A stretch of DNA of 8,793 nucleotides. It comes from an uncultured Oscillospiraceae bacterium (lineage in GTDB: Bacteria > Bacillota > Clostridia > Oscillospirales > Oscillospiraceae). The notes beneath the pieces are model-generated. The model saw only the letters and a program-made list of their open reading frames with translations, ran no database searches and was not told the DNA's origin. Both the position numbers and the translations under genes were made by a program. The DNA lies in assembly GCA_944385595.1 (NCBI GenBank), contig CALWXY010000013.1:1-8793 (forward strand). The letters are read 5' to 3'. Positions 1-6,953 of the stretch are shown here, one piece after another (the first letter of the stretch is position 1; every line of letters begins with the position of its first letter).

Positions 1-702
1 CCCTACGGCGACACCGTGCTTGAATCCGCCATAAACAAGGCCATACTTGACGAGAACGCGGGCTCCGGCCCGGAGGGCAGCAACTTCGCCTGCTGCAGCT
101 ATATCCCGCTCAAAGAGGTCGAGTCGGACGACGGCCACAAAGTCACCTGCTACGGCTGGGCGTATTACGGCGAGTATGCCGTCTCCGAGAGCGGCATAGA
201 GCTGATGAGCGGCAGCCATGTCCCCGTGGCGCTGACCTTCTCGCTCGGAAGCGGCGCCATCTCACTCGAGGAATACTGGACGCCGGGCGACGGCGAGCGC
301 TTTGCCTCGAGCATAGAGGAGAAATTCCCCGCCGACATAGTGGACGAGGCGATGGACAGCCAGAAATATGTGATGTCGCAGATTCAGGTCTGCTACGCTC
401 AGGCCGTGCGGGAGTGCGGGCTCGACACGGGGCCGATAATCTCCGCGCTGCTTGAAAAAATCTGCTCCGCGCAGCCGGAGTCCTCCCCTGAGGCCATGAT
501 TGAGAACAGCCCCATCGAGTACAGAGAGCTGCTCTGCTACGGCCAGTACACCGTAGACTACTGCATGGAGCGCTTCGCCGCGGGCGGCGAGACGGGAGCC
601 GAGGGTTACATCATGGCCGTCGCCTGCTCCGAACTGCTCGACTCGCCCATTGGAGATGCCGAGACTGGTCAGGCGTGGTACGACGCGTATATGGCAAAAT
701 AA
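1..702 (+). CDS. C-terminal part of a probable M56/BlaR1-like membrane protein (extracellular domain), 5' truncated
   Basis: The frame is open from base 1 (it begins Pro-Tyr-Gly-Asp-Thr) and ends with TAA, so 233 C-terminal residues are visible and the true start lies outside the window. The GTG at base 16 is simply an internal valine. No membrane segment occurs in this part. Recognisable landmarks are an alpha-helical start (LESAINKAILDEN), a strand-rich core with GSHVPVALTF (residues 71-80), EEYWTPGDG (90-98), IEEKFP (105-110), and a helical tail with EYRELLCYGQYT (173-184) and a GQAWYDAY end (223-230). From memory this arrangement matches the extracellular C-terminal domain found after the M56 (BlaR1-type) protease/sensor region in many Clostridia, and also in some shorter exported proteins. 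The eight cysteines would fit an exported, disulfide-containing domain. The link to M56 is by family resemblance; the protease part, if present, is not in the window. The gene converges on argH. Confidence 0.6.
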   Translation, partial: PYGDTVLESAINKAILDENAGSGPEGSNFACCSYIPLKEVESDDGHKVTCYGWAYYGEYAVSESGIELMSGSHVPVALTFSLGSGAISLEEYWTPGDGERFASSIEEKFPADIVDEAMDSQKYVMSQIQVCYAQAVRECGLDTGPIISALLEKICSAQPESSPEAMIENSPIEYRELLCYGQYTVDYCMERFAAGGETGAEGYIMAVACSELLDSPIGDAETGQAWYDAYMAK

Positions 703-736
703 AAAAGCGGCGGACAATTAGTCCGCCGCATTTTCG
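701..736. terminator. Bidirectional intrinsic terminator between the M56-like gene and argH
   Basis: A perfect 9-bp stem, gcggcggac (707-715) with gtccgccgc (721-729), closes a five-base AATTA loop. On the minus strand it is followed by six T (complement of 701-706), making a strong terminator for argH. On the plus strand it is followed by ATTTTCG, a weaker one for the upstream gene. It sits directly after the TAA of the plus gene and about 10 bases beyond the argH stop, so it serves both converging genes. Confidence 0.85.
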
Positions 737-739
737 TTA

Positions 740-2119
740 TTATTCGCGCTCTTTGAGGAAGTTCGCTATGTAGTCGAGCTGGGCTCTCAGCGGCTTTTCG
801 GCCGGGCCGCCGGGCACGTTGCGCTTGCTCACGCAGGTGTCGAGATTGATGAAGTCGTAGACATCGCTGTCAAACACCTCGGAGAAGCGGCGGTACTCGT
901 CGAGACTGAGGGTCTCGAGCGTCTTGCCGTTTTCGATGCAGTAGTTGACCGCCTTGCCGACGATGGTGTAGGCCGTGCGGAACGGCAGACCCTTCTTCAC
1001 AAGATAGTCGGCGCAGTCGGTGGCGTTTATGAAGCCGCCGTTTGCGGCTCTGCGCATGTTGTCGCGGTTGAGCTTCATTGTAGAGAGCATGGCCGCGAAT
1101 ACAGGCAGGCACTTTTTCACGGTGTCGACCGCGTCGAACATGGGCTCCTTGTCCTCCTGCATGTCCTTGTTGTAGGCGAGCGGGAGGGATTTCATCACGG
1201 TGAAGAGGGTGAAGAGGTCGCCGTAGACCCTGCCGGTCTTGCCGCGCACCAGCTCGGCGATATCGGGGTTTTTCTTCTGCGGCATGATGGACGAGCCGGT
1301 GGCGTAGCTGTCGTCCAGCTCGATGAATTTGAACTCCCAGGAGCACCAGAGTATGATCTCCTCGGAGAAGCGCGAAAGGTGCATCATCATTATGGAGAGC
1401 GCGCTCATCATCTCAAGGGCAAAGTCGCGGTCAGACACGCCGTCGAGGCTGTTCTGCATGATGCGGGCAAAGCCCAGCTCGCGCGCTACGCGCTCACGGT
1501 CTATGGGATAGGTGGTCGAGGTCAGAGCGCCGCTGCCGAGCGGGCACTCGTCCATGCGCTCAAGGCAGTCCTCAAGGCGCAGGCAGTCGCGCCGGAGCAT
1601 GTTGGCGTAGGCCATCATGTAGTGGGCGAAGTTAGTGGGCTGGGCGCGCTGGAGGTGCGTGTAGGCGGGCATGATGGCGTCGGTGTTCTTCTCCGCGACA
1701 TCGAGCACGACGGCTATGAGGTCGAGCAGCATGTGGCGAATCTCGACTATCTCTTTTTTCATATTGAGCCTGATGTCGAGCGCGACCTGATCATTGCGGC
1801 TGCGGGCCGTGTGCAGGCGCTTGCCGGCGTCGCCTATGCGCTCGGTGAGCACGCGCTCGACGCACATGTGTATGTCCTCGTCCTCGATGTTGAAGGCAAT
1901 TTTGCCCTGTTCCATGTCGGCGAGTATGCCGCGCAGCGCCTCGATTATCTTCTCGGCCTCAGACGGCTCGATGATGCCCTGTGCGCCGAGCATACCGGCG
2001 TGGGCTATGCTGCCGGTGATGTCCTCGCGGAACATGCGCGAGTCGAAGCCTATGGAGGCGTTGAGCTCGTCGACGAGAGCGTCGGTATTTTTTTCAAATC
2101 TTCCGGACCAGAGTTTCAT
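740..2119 (-). CDS. argH: Argininosuccinate lyase
   Basis: Cytosolic homotetrameric lyase that splits argininosuccinate into arginine and fumarate, the last step of arginine synthesis. The 459 residues are the normal family length and no piece is missing. The fumarase/aspartase superfamily signatures are all visible: HTARSRNDQ at 103-111, THLQRAQPT at 154-162 (His155 being the expected acid/base histidine), LDGVSDRDF at 225-233, and the flexible-loop signature GSSIMPQKKNP at 275-285 that carries the catalytic serine. The N-terminus KLWSGRF is the usual ArgH start, so the ATG at 2117-2119 is secure. The Shine-Dalgarno is weak (GGGG eight bases before ATG). No argG lies next to it, so the gene stands alone here. 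It has its own promoter facing away from the reductase gene and ends at the shared terminator at 707-729. Confidence 0.97.
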   Translation of the reverse strand: MKLWSGRFEKNTDALVDELNASIGFDSRMFREDITGSIAHAGMLGAQGIIEPSEAEKIIEALRGILADMEQGKIAFNIEDEDIHMCVERVLTERIGDAGKRLHTARSRNDQVALDIRLNMKKEIVEIRHMLLDLIAVVLDVAEKNTDAIMPAYTHLQRAQPTNFAHYMMAYANMLRRDCLRLEDCLERMDECPLGSGALTSTTYPIDRERVARELGFARIMQNSLDGVSDRDFALEMMSALSIMMMHLSRFSEEIILWCSWEFKFIELDDSYATGSSIMPQKKNPDIAELVRGKTGRVYGDLFTLFTVMKSLPLAYNKDMQEDKEPMFDAVDTVKKCLPVFAAMLSTMKLNRDNMRRAANGGFINATDCADYLVKKGLPFRTAYTIVGKAVNYCIENGKTLETLSLDEYRRFSEVFDSDVYDFINLDTCVSKRNVPGGPAEKPLRAQLDYIANFLKERE

Positions 2120-2152
2120 CCGAATAACCCCATTTCAGCAAATATCCTCTGA

Positions 2153-2181
2153 ATTATAACACGCCTTTACATCCAGCGCAA
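2153..2181 (-). promoter_or_regulatory. Predicted sigma-70-type promoter of argH
   Basis: On the minus strand there is a perfect -10 TATAAT (2153-2158) preceded by TGT, giving an extended -10. It stands 17 bases from TTGCGC (2176-2181), a partial -35 with three of six matches. The predicted transcript start is about 27 bases before the argH ATG. I see no ARG box with confidence, so arginine control cannot be read from the sequence. Confidence 0.55.
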
Positions 2182-2192
2182 CAACGGCGCTA

Positions 2193-2221
2193 TTGTTTTC
2201 CGCACTCTGCTGTGCTAAAAT
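2193..2221 (+). promoter_or_regulatory. Predicted sigma-70-type promoter of the aldo/keto reductase gene
   Basis: TTGTTT (2193-2198) is followed after 17 bases by TAAAAT (2216-2221), with TGC just upstream of the -10 (extended -10). The start of transcription would fall near 2228, leaving a leader of roughly 25 bases. The promoter overlaps the theoretical ATT/ATG extension of the downstream frame, which argues that the coding region does not begin before base 2250. Its -35 lies 11 bases from the argH -35, back to back. Confidence 0.5.
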
Positions 2222-2243
2222 GTCTCTATCACACCGGAAAGGC

Positions 2244-2247
2244 GGAG
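2244..2247 (+). promoter_or_regulatory. Ribosome binding site deciding the reductase start
   Basis: GGAG lies five bases before the ATG at 2253 but only two before the ATG at 2250. This favours the second ATG. AAAGG at 2238-2242 could serve the first, so the choice between the two is not certain. Confidence 0.5.
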
Positions 2248-2252
2248 AAATG

Positions 2253-3281
2253 ATGGAAAAAGTAATCCTCGGCAGCACCGGCATTGAGGTCTGCAAAAAC
2301 GGCTTCGGCTGCCTGCCCATACAGCGCATCAGCAAGGACGAGGCTGTGTACCTGCTCCAGAAGGCTTTTTACAACGGAGTAAACTTCTTCGACACCGCCC
2401 GCGGCTACACCGACAGCGAGGAAAAGCTCGGCGCGGCCTTCAAGCACATCAGGCACCGGCTGATTATCGCCACCAAGACCAAGGCCAAAAACGCGAAGGA
2501 GTTTGAAAAGCAGCTCGACCAGAGCCTCAGCCTTCTCCAGACGGATTATATCGACATATACCAGTTCCACAACCACGAGAATTTCATCGAGCCGGGCGAC
2601 GGCACCGGCCTCTACGAGGCCGCGCTCAAGGCCAAGCAGGCCGGCAAGATCCTGCACATAGGCATCACCAACCACAGACAGCACATCGCCAAGAAAGCCG
2701 TTGAGTCCGGCCTCTATGAGACGCTGCAGTTCCCCTTCAGCTACCTCGCCTCCGAATCGGACATCGAGATAGTCGAGGCCTGCAAAAAGGCGAACATGGG
2801 CTTTATCGCCATGAAGGCGCTCTCCGGCGGCCTCATCACCAACTCCGCCGCGGCCTACGGCTTCATGCGCCGCTTCGACGGCGTCGTCCCCATCTGGGGC
2901 ATACAGCGCGAGAGCGAGCTCGACGAGTTCCTCTCCTACAACGACAATCCCCCCGCCCTCGACAATGCACTCAACGCCGTCATCGAGCGCGATAAGGAGG
3001 AGCTCCAGGGCGACTTCTGCCGCGGCTGCGGCTACTGCATGCCCTGCCCCGCCGGAATCGAGATAAATAACTGCGCGCGCATGTCGCTCTTCCTCAAGCG
3101 CTCGCCCATAGCGCCGGAAATCACCCCCGCCTCGCAGGCGAAAATGGAGAAGATCAAGGAGTGCCTCCACTGCGGCCACTGCACCTCTCAGTGCCCCTAC
3201 GGGCTCGACACCCCCACCCTGCTCCAGAAAAACTACGAGTTCTACAAGAAATTCCTCGCGGAGTATCAGGCCAGGGCCTGA
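2253..3281 (+). CDS. Aldo/keto reductase with C-terminal two-[4Fe-4S] ferredoxin domain
   Basis: Predicted cytosolic oxidoreductase of 342 residues that would reduce a carbonyl substrate; the substrate is unknown. The N-terminal TIM-barrel carries the AKR tetrad: Asp47 and Tyr52 in FFDTARGY, Lys75 in IIATKTK and His106 in YQFHNH. The C-terminal part has two ferredoxin motifs, CRGCGYCMPCP (Cys256, 259, 262, 265) and CLHCGHCTSQCP (Cys304, 307, 310, 314), enough for two [4Fe-4S] clusters. This fusion is a known subfamily in anaerobes, where electrons may come from ferredoxin instead of, or besides, NAD(P)H; that role is inferred. Two adjacent ATGs (2250, 2253) are possible. I chose 2253 because GGAG at 2244-2247 is five bases away and MEKVILGSTG is the usual family start. 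The longer frame from 2193 runs through the promoter. The symporter gene follows after 23 bases. Confidence 0.9.
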   Translation: MEKVILGSTGIEVCKNGFGCLPIQRISKDEAVYLLQKAFYNGVNFFDTARGYTDSEEKLGAAFKHIRHRLIIATKTKAKNAKEFEKQLDQSLSLLQTDYIDIYQFHNHENFIEPGDGTGLYEAALKAKQAGKILHIGITNHRQHIAKKAVESGLYETLQFPFSYLASESDIEIVEACKKANMGFIAMKALSGGLITNSAAAYGFMRRFDGVVPIWGIQRESELDEFLSYNDNPPALDNALNAVIERDKEELQGDFCRGCGYCMPCPAGIEINNCARMSLFLKRSPIAPEITPASQAKMEKIKECLHCGHCTSQCPYGLDTPTLLQKNYEFYKKFLAEYQARA

Positions 3282-3304
3282 GCACCGCGCTCTGAGGTGA
3301 GTCT

Positions 3305-4708
3305 ATGTACGCAGGCAATTCCAAATGGCGTTCGCGCCGGGGCTTTATCTTTGCCTCGATAGGCTCCACCGTCGGATTCGGAAACATATGGGGCTTCCCA
3401 TACAACATGGGCAGCGGAGGCGGGCTGGTGTTCCTTGCGGTCTATGTGCTGCTCGCCTTCCTGCTCGGCGGCGCGGCGATAGCGAGCGAGCACGCGCTGG
3501 GCCGTCTCTCCGGATGCGGAGCGCCGGGGGCATACGTCCGCCTCGGCGCCTCCGGCAAGGCCGCGGCGGCGCTCGCGGTGCCGGCGGCGTTCATAATGCT
3601 CAGCTACTACTGCGTGCTCGGCGGCATGTCGCTGCGCTACGCCCTGGGCTATCTCGTCATGCTCTTCGGGGCCGACGGCTTCGGAGTTCTGCCCGCCTCG
3701 TTTTTGCAGGTGCTGCTCTCGAGATGGTGGGAGATGCTGATTTTCACCGCCGTCTTCTGCGCTGCGACCGCCGTTGTCGTCTCGCGCGGATGGCTTGAGC
3801 GCTTCGCTCTGGCCGCGATTCCGGCGATGACCGCCGCGCTCGTGCTCGCAATCGGCCTTGTCGCCGTGAGGAACGGCGCGATTGACGGCTTCGCCTTCAT
3901 GTTCAAGCCCGACCTTGAGCCGCTGCTCAGCAATCCGGGAGGCGTAGTCCTCGCCGCCGGGCGGCAGATGTTCTTCTCGCTCTCGATAGGGCTTGGAATT
4001 GCGGTCGCATTCGGATCCATGCTCGACTCCGGCGCGGACATACGCCGCGGCGCAACCGCCGTCGTCGCCGCCGACACCGGCACCGCCATTCTCTCCGGTA
4101 TGCTGGTGCTCCCGGCCTGCGCCGTCGCCGGCGCTGCCTACGGCAACAGCTCCGCCGTGGCTTTCATCACCATGCACACCCTGTTCGCCGATATTCTCGA
4201 CGGCTTTGCCGGTTATCTCGCGGGCTTCCTCTTCTTCTCGTTCATGTCGCTCGCCGCGATTACTTCGACAGCGGCCATGCTGCTCGTCTGCACAGGCGCG
4301 GCTGAGCAGCGCCTCCACTCGCCGGACGCCGCGCGCAGGCTGCCGTGGAAAATCACGGCCGCCGCCTTCCTGCTCGCCATACCGGTCGCACTCGACGGGC
4401 TGGGCGGCGAGGGCGTCATGCGCTCGCCATATGAGCTGATTGACACCTTTGCCGGTGCGCAGGTGTTTTCCTCAGTGCCGCTCTGGGCCTCGTCGTGGAT
4501 GTCCCTGCTCGGGTTCCTTGCGGAGGGGCTGCTCATACCGCTGGCCGTCCTGCTCGCGGCGCTCTCATTCGCGCGCAAAGCCCGTATGGACGAGCTCAGC
4601 GCCGAGCTTCGGCTCAGGCACCCCGAGCTCTTCTCGGCGTGCATAAGATTCGGCATACCAATCCTCACCGTCGCCGTGGCGCTGAGCCAGATTGCCTCGT
4701 ACATCTGA
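3305..4708 (+). CDS. NSS-family (SLC6/LeuT-type) sodium-dependent symporter
   Basis: Inner-membrane Na+-coupled uptake of a small organic solute, usually an amino acid or amine; the substrate here is unknown. The protein has 467 residues and about eleven predicted membrane segments, the usual count for bacterial Tyt1-like members. The family hallmark in TM1 is clear: GSTVGFGNIW at 20-29, with Asn27 matching the sodium ligand of LeuT, and Glu62 in SEHALGR matching LeuT Glu62. TM6 holds the unwound FSLSIGLG stretch (224-231), and TM8 has AITS (318-321) with Thr320 and Ser321 matching the Na2 ligands. Position 30 is Gly where LeuT and most relatives have Arg or Lys, although the apparent partner Asp380 in TM10 is kept. 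The start ATG follows GAGGTGA by four bases. It lies 23 bases behind the reductase gene, so the two are probably one transcript. Confidence 0.9.
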   Translation: MYAGNSKWRSRRGFIFASIGSTVGFGNIWGFPYNMGSGGGLVFLAVYVLLAFLLGGAAIASEHALGRLSGCGAPGAYVRLGASGKAAAALAVPAAFIMLSYYCVLGGMSLRYALGYLVMLFGADGFGVLPASFLQVLLSRWWEMLIFTAVFCAATAVVVSRGWLERFALAAIPAMTAALVLAIGLVAVRNGAIDGFAFMFKPDLEPLLSNPGGVVLAAGRQMFFSLSIGLGIAVAFGSMLDSGADIRRGATAVVAADTGTAILSGMLVLPACAVAGAAYGNSSAVAFITMHTLFADILDGFAGYLAGFLFFSFMSLAAITSTAAMLLVCTGAAEQRLHSPDAARRLPWKITAAAFLLAIPVALDGLGGEGVMRSPYELIDTFAGAQVFSSVPLWASSWMSLLGFLAEGLLIPLAVLLAALSFARKARMDELSAELRLRHPELFSACIRFGIPILTVAVALSQIASYI

Positions 4709-4718
4709 ATATGGAAAG

Positions 4719-4750
4719 TCCCCGCAGATTCGTCTCTGCGGGGATTTTTT
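4719..4750 (+). terminator. Strong intrinsic terminator after the symporter gene
   Basis: A perfect 10-bp stem, tccccgcaga (4719-4728) with tctgcgggga (4735-4744), encloses a six-base loop and is followed by six T (4745-4750). It ends the reductase-symporter unit. The last T is also the first base of the reverse-strand stop codon of the deacetylase gene. In the reverse direction the stem is followed only by CTTTCC, so it is a poorer terminator for that strand. Confidence 0.9.
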
Positions 4751-5526
4751 CATGTCCCGGAGGCCGGGAACTGCCTGCCGGTGTGGTCTATGGTGTACTC
4801 GCCGTCGAGCATCAGCTCGGAGACCGGCACTATGGCGTAGCCCTCGCCCAGCAGGTACTCTATGATGGCGGGCAGCGCCTCGGGCGTGTTCTTGGCGGCG
4901 TTGTGGAACAGGACTATCGAGCCGCTGCCGACGCCGGATGTGACGCGCTTCACGATGTCCGAGGCGGGCAGCTCCTTCCAGTCGAGACTGTCGACATCCC
5001 ACTGTATAGTGTGTATGCCCATGGAGTTCACCGTGGAGATGACGTGGTCGTCGTACTCGCCGTAGGGCGCGCGGAACAGCGTCGGCCGCACGCCGGTGAC
5101 GGCCTCGATTTTGTCGCAGCTCGCGTTTATGTTGCTCTCTATCTGGTCGGAGCTGAGCTTTGAGAAATGCGCGTGGTCGTCGGAGTGGGTCATCACCTCG
5201 TGGCCGGCGTCGTGCAGGGCCTTGACCGACTCGGGGTACTTGTCGACCCAGCTGCCGACTACGAAGAACGTGGCCTTGACGCCGTATTTGCCGAGTATGT
5301 CGATGAGCGTCTGCGTGTCCTCGTTGCCCCAGGCGGCGTCGAATGTGAGCGACACCGCCTTGTCGCTGCGCTCGACGCTGTATATGGGCAGCTGCCGCGT
5401 CGAGGCCGAGGCTCCGACTATGGCGGGGCTGTTCACAACGCCGAATATCAGCGCGACGAGCGCGACCATCGCTATGGCGCCTATGAGTTTCTGCCTCTTC
5501 CTGAGGCTTTTGAGCTTGAGCTTCAT
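4750..5526 (-). CDS. PdaB-like polysaccharide deacetylase (NodB domain), membrane-anchored
   Basis: Predicted to act outside the membrane on peptidoglycan or another N-acetylated glycan. The protein has 258 residues: a basic start (KLKLKSLRKRQK), one hydrophobic segment at about 14-32 serving as signal peptide or anchor, then the NodB fold from about 55. Motifs seen are TFDAAWG (61-67), HSDDH (His114, His118), RAPYG (152-156), a motif 4-like WDVDSLDW (176-183), and SIVLFH (His208). The second Asp of the classical TFDD motif is Ala64, as in the PdaB/YbaN sporulation group (TFDxxWG), so spore-cortex work is likely but inferred. GGAGGT lies eight bases before the ATG, making the start secure. 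It is the last gene of the minus-strand set, 72 bases after the HAD gene. A weak promoter of its own is possible at 5554-5582. Confidence 0.88.
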   Translation of the reverse strand: MKLKLKSLRKRQKLIGAIAMVALVALIFGVVNSPAIVGASASTRQLPIYSVERSDKAVSLTFDAAWGNEDTQTLIDILGKYGVKATFFVVGSWVDKYPESVKALHDAGHEVMTHSDDHAHFSKLSSDQIESNINASCDKIEAVTGVRPTLFRAPYGEYDDHVISTVNSMGIHTIQWDVDSLDWKELPASDIVKRVTSGVGSGSIVLFHNAAKNTPEALPAIIEYLLGEGYAIVPVSELMLDGEYTIDHTGRQFPASGT

Positions 5527-5553
5527 GTCTCCTTACCTCCGGCTCACAGTTTT

Positions 5554-5582
5554 TGTATATCCTATGAGCACTCGTCCGGTAA
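5554..5582 (-). promoter_or_regulatory. Weak candidate promoter before the deacetylase gene
   Basis: On the minus strand TTACCG (5577-5582, three of six -35 matches) is followed after 17 bases by TATACA (5554-5559, four of six -10 matches). The TATACAAA stretch also resembles the -10 of mother-cell sigma-E promoters, but I see no fitting -35. This is the only candidate in the 72-base gap, so read-through from the operon is an equally good explanation. Confidence 0.25.
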
Positions 5583-5598
5583 GATGACGGGCCTGAAG

Positions 5599-6255
5599 CT
5601 ATTCCGCCATGAGACAGCGCAGCAGCTCGCCGCTGTCGGCGACGGTTATCTCCGCCCCGGCGGCCTCCAGCTCGCCGGGAGGAGCGTAGCCGTAGCTCAC
5701 GGCTATGGCGTGTACGCCGCAGAGCTGTGTGGACTCGATATCGTACTTTCTGTCGCCGACCATGGCCGTGCGGTCGAGGGCCTCGCCGGCTATGCCGAGC
5801 GTTGCGAGACACTCGCGCATCACCCCAATCTTCTCGCCGCGCGTGCCGTCGAGCTCGCAGCCGAGCACCAGCTCAAAGCAGTCGGCAATGCCGTACTCCG
5901 CGACTATCTGCCGCGCGAACACGGTGGGCTTGCTGGTGGCGAGGGCGAGGCACCTGCCCGCCGCGCGCAGCTCGCGCAGCATTTCGCATACGCCGGGATA
6001 CGGCGTCGTCTCGAAAATCCCCTTCGCCCGGTAGCGCTCGCGATAGTACTCTATCGCCCTGGTGCACTGGTCGTAATCGAAGCCGTAGCTGTCCGTGAAG
6101 CTCTCGCGCAGCGGCGGGCCGACGAAATGGTTGAGCGACTCGAGCGACTCCGGCTCTATGCCGAATTTTCTGAGCGCGTAGTCCACGCAGCGGGTTATGC
6201 CGGGTGCGCTGTCGCTGAGCGTGCCGTCGAGATCGAACAGAATCGTTTCAAGCAT
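5599..6255 (-). CDS. HAD-superfamily phosphatase, phosphoglycolate phosphatase / 5'-nucleotidase-like
   Basis: Cytosolic Mg-dependent phosphatase of 218 residues; the physiological substrate cannot be told from sequence. All four HAD motifs are intact: motif I FDLDGT with nucleophile Asp8 and Asp10, motif II ATSKP with Thr107/Ser108, motif III Lys142 in GEKIG, and motif IV GDRKYD with Asp168 and Asp172. The alpha-helical C1 cap lies between about residues 15 and 85 and contains FVGPPLRESF. That signature, together with the GCELDGTRGEK stretch, is typical of the Gph-like group often annotated HAD_5NT. The ATG at 6253-6255 is preceded by GAGG with eight-base spacing; this GAGG overlaps the TGA stop of the upstream ktrA gene, so translation is probably coupled. 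It belongs to the potassium-transport operon by position. Confidence 0.9.
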   Translation of the reverse strand: MLETILFDLDGTLSDSAPGITRCVDYALRKFGIEPESLESLNHFVGPPLRESFTDSYGFDYDQCTRAIEYYRERYRAKGIFETTPYPGVCEMLRELRAAGRCLALATSKPTVFARQIVAEYGIADCFELVLGCELDGTRGEKIGVMRECLATLGIAGEALDRTAMVGDRKYDIESTQLCGVHAIAVSYGYAPPGELEAAGAEITVADSGELLRCLMAE

Positions 6256-6263
6256 ATCTCACG

Positions 6264-6268
6264 CCTCA
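6264..6268 (-). promoter_or_regulatory. Shine-Dalgarno of the HAD gene overlapping the ktrA stop codon
   Basis: Read on the minus strand the bases are TGAGG: TGA ends ktrA and GAGG is the ribosome binding site of the next gene, eight bases from its ATG. Ribosomes ending ktrA could therefore re-start on the phosphatase gene. Confidence 0.6.
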
Positions 6269-6937
6269 GCAGCAGGCACGGAACCTGTCAATGTCGGCAG
6301 TACGCCCAATGACAGCTATGACGTCGCCGTCGGATATGCGGTAATTGGGGTCTATGTTCGTAGTAGTGCTTTTTCCATGCTGTAGTGCGATTATATTGAG
6401 CCCAAATTTGCGGCGCAGTTCCAGCTCTACTATGCTGTGTCCGATAAGCTGGCTGGTGGCGGATATCTCCGCAATTTCCAAATCTATACTCAGATTTATA
6501 TAGTCGATGACGGAGTTTGAGGAGAGACGCTGAGCCAGGCGCAGCGCCATATCGCGCTCGGGATACACCACCTCTGCGCCAATCTTTTCCAATATTTCGC
6601 CGTGCTCCTGATTGATGGCTTTGGAGATGACCCGCTTGACGCCCATGGACACAACTCTGAGAGTGGTCAGCACGCTGACATCAATGAGCGAGCCTATGCA
6701 GACGATAACGACGTCGCAGCTCTGTATGCCCGCCTCGGTGAGATTATCAACAGTGAGCTCCTGGCAGACAAAGGCGCTGTGTACATAGTCGCGCACACGC
6801 CTTACAGCTGCCTCGTCCCGGTCTACGACTATGACGTCCATGCCGGCCTTCGCGAGTGTCTCCGCAAGGGCGCTGCCGAATCTGCCGAGCCCGATGACGC
6901 CGAATATTTCGCCGGCGCCGGCTGTGAGTTTTTTCAT
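6266..6937 (-). CDS. ktrA: Potassium uptake regulatory subunit, KtrA/TrkA family (RCK)
   Basis: Cytosolic gating ring subunit that binds nucleotide and opens the KtrB/TrkH channel. At 223 residues it is the single-RCK length of KtrA (about 220), not the double-length enteric TrkA. The N-terminal Rossmann RCK_N domain shows the dinucleotide motif GLGRFG (16-21) with the acidic strand-2 end VVDRD (Asp39). The RCK_C domain runs from about 148 to 220 and includes the sequence GHSIVELELRRKFGLNI, typical of the family. In Firmicutes RCK_C domains of KtrA can bind c-di-AMP; whether this one does is not visible. GGAGG sits eight bases before the ATG. Its neighbour upstream is the channel subunit, 16 bases away. 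Parts of the gene are clearly richer in A+T than the flanking phosphatase gene. Confidence 0.93.
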   Translation of the reverse strand: MKKLTAGAGEIFGVIGLGRFGSALAETLAKAGMDVIVVDRDEAAVRRVRDYVHSAFVCQELTVDNLTEAGIQSCDVVIVCIGSLIDVSVLTTLRVVSMGVKRVISKAINQEHGEILEKIGAEVVYPERDMALRLAQRLSSNSVIDYINLSIDLEIAEISATSQLIGHSIVELELRRKFGLNIIALQHGKSTTTNIDPNYRISDGDVIAVIGRTADIDRFRACC

Positions 6938-6953
6938 GATGCTTGCCTCCAGT

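Noticed and set aside
1379..2159. Plus-strand open frames inside argH
   Set aside because: argH on the other strand is complete with every active-site motif; these frames have no recognisable domain.
2193..2252. N-terminal extension of the reductase from an ATG at 2193
   Set aside because: It overlaps the predicted -35 and -10 elements, has no ribosome binding site, and the extra residues do not resemble the family start.
2229..4318. Long open frames antisense to the reductase and symporter genes (316 and 350 codons at 2229-3179 and 3266-4318)
   Set aside because: They mirror genes with full sets of family motifs, are of low-complexity Gly/Ala/Glu/Arg composition, lack recognisable domains, and are expected as shadows in GC-rich DNA.
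4565..6312. Long open frames over the deacetylase and phosphatase genes (4565-5812 minus, 5167-6312 plus)
   Set aside because: Arg/His/Ala-rich translations with no motif, overlapping two well-supported genes in other frames.
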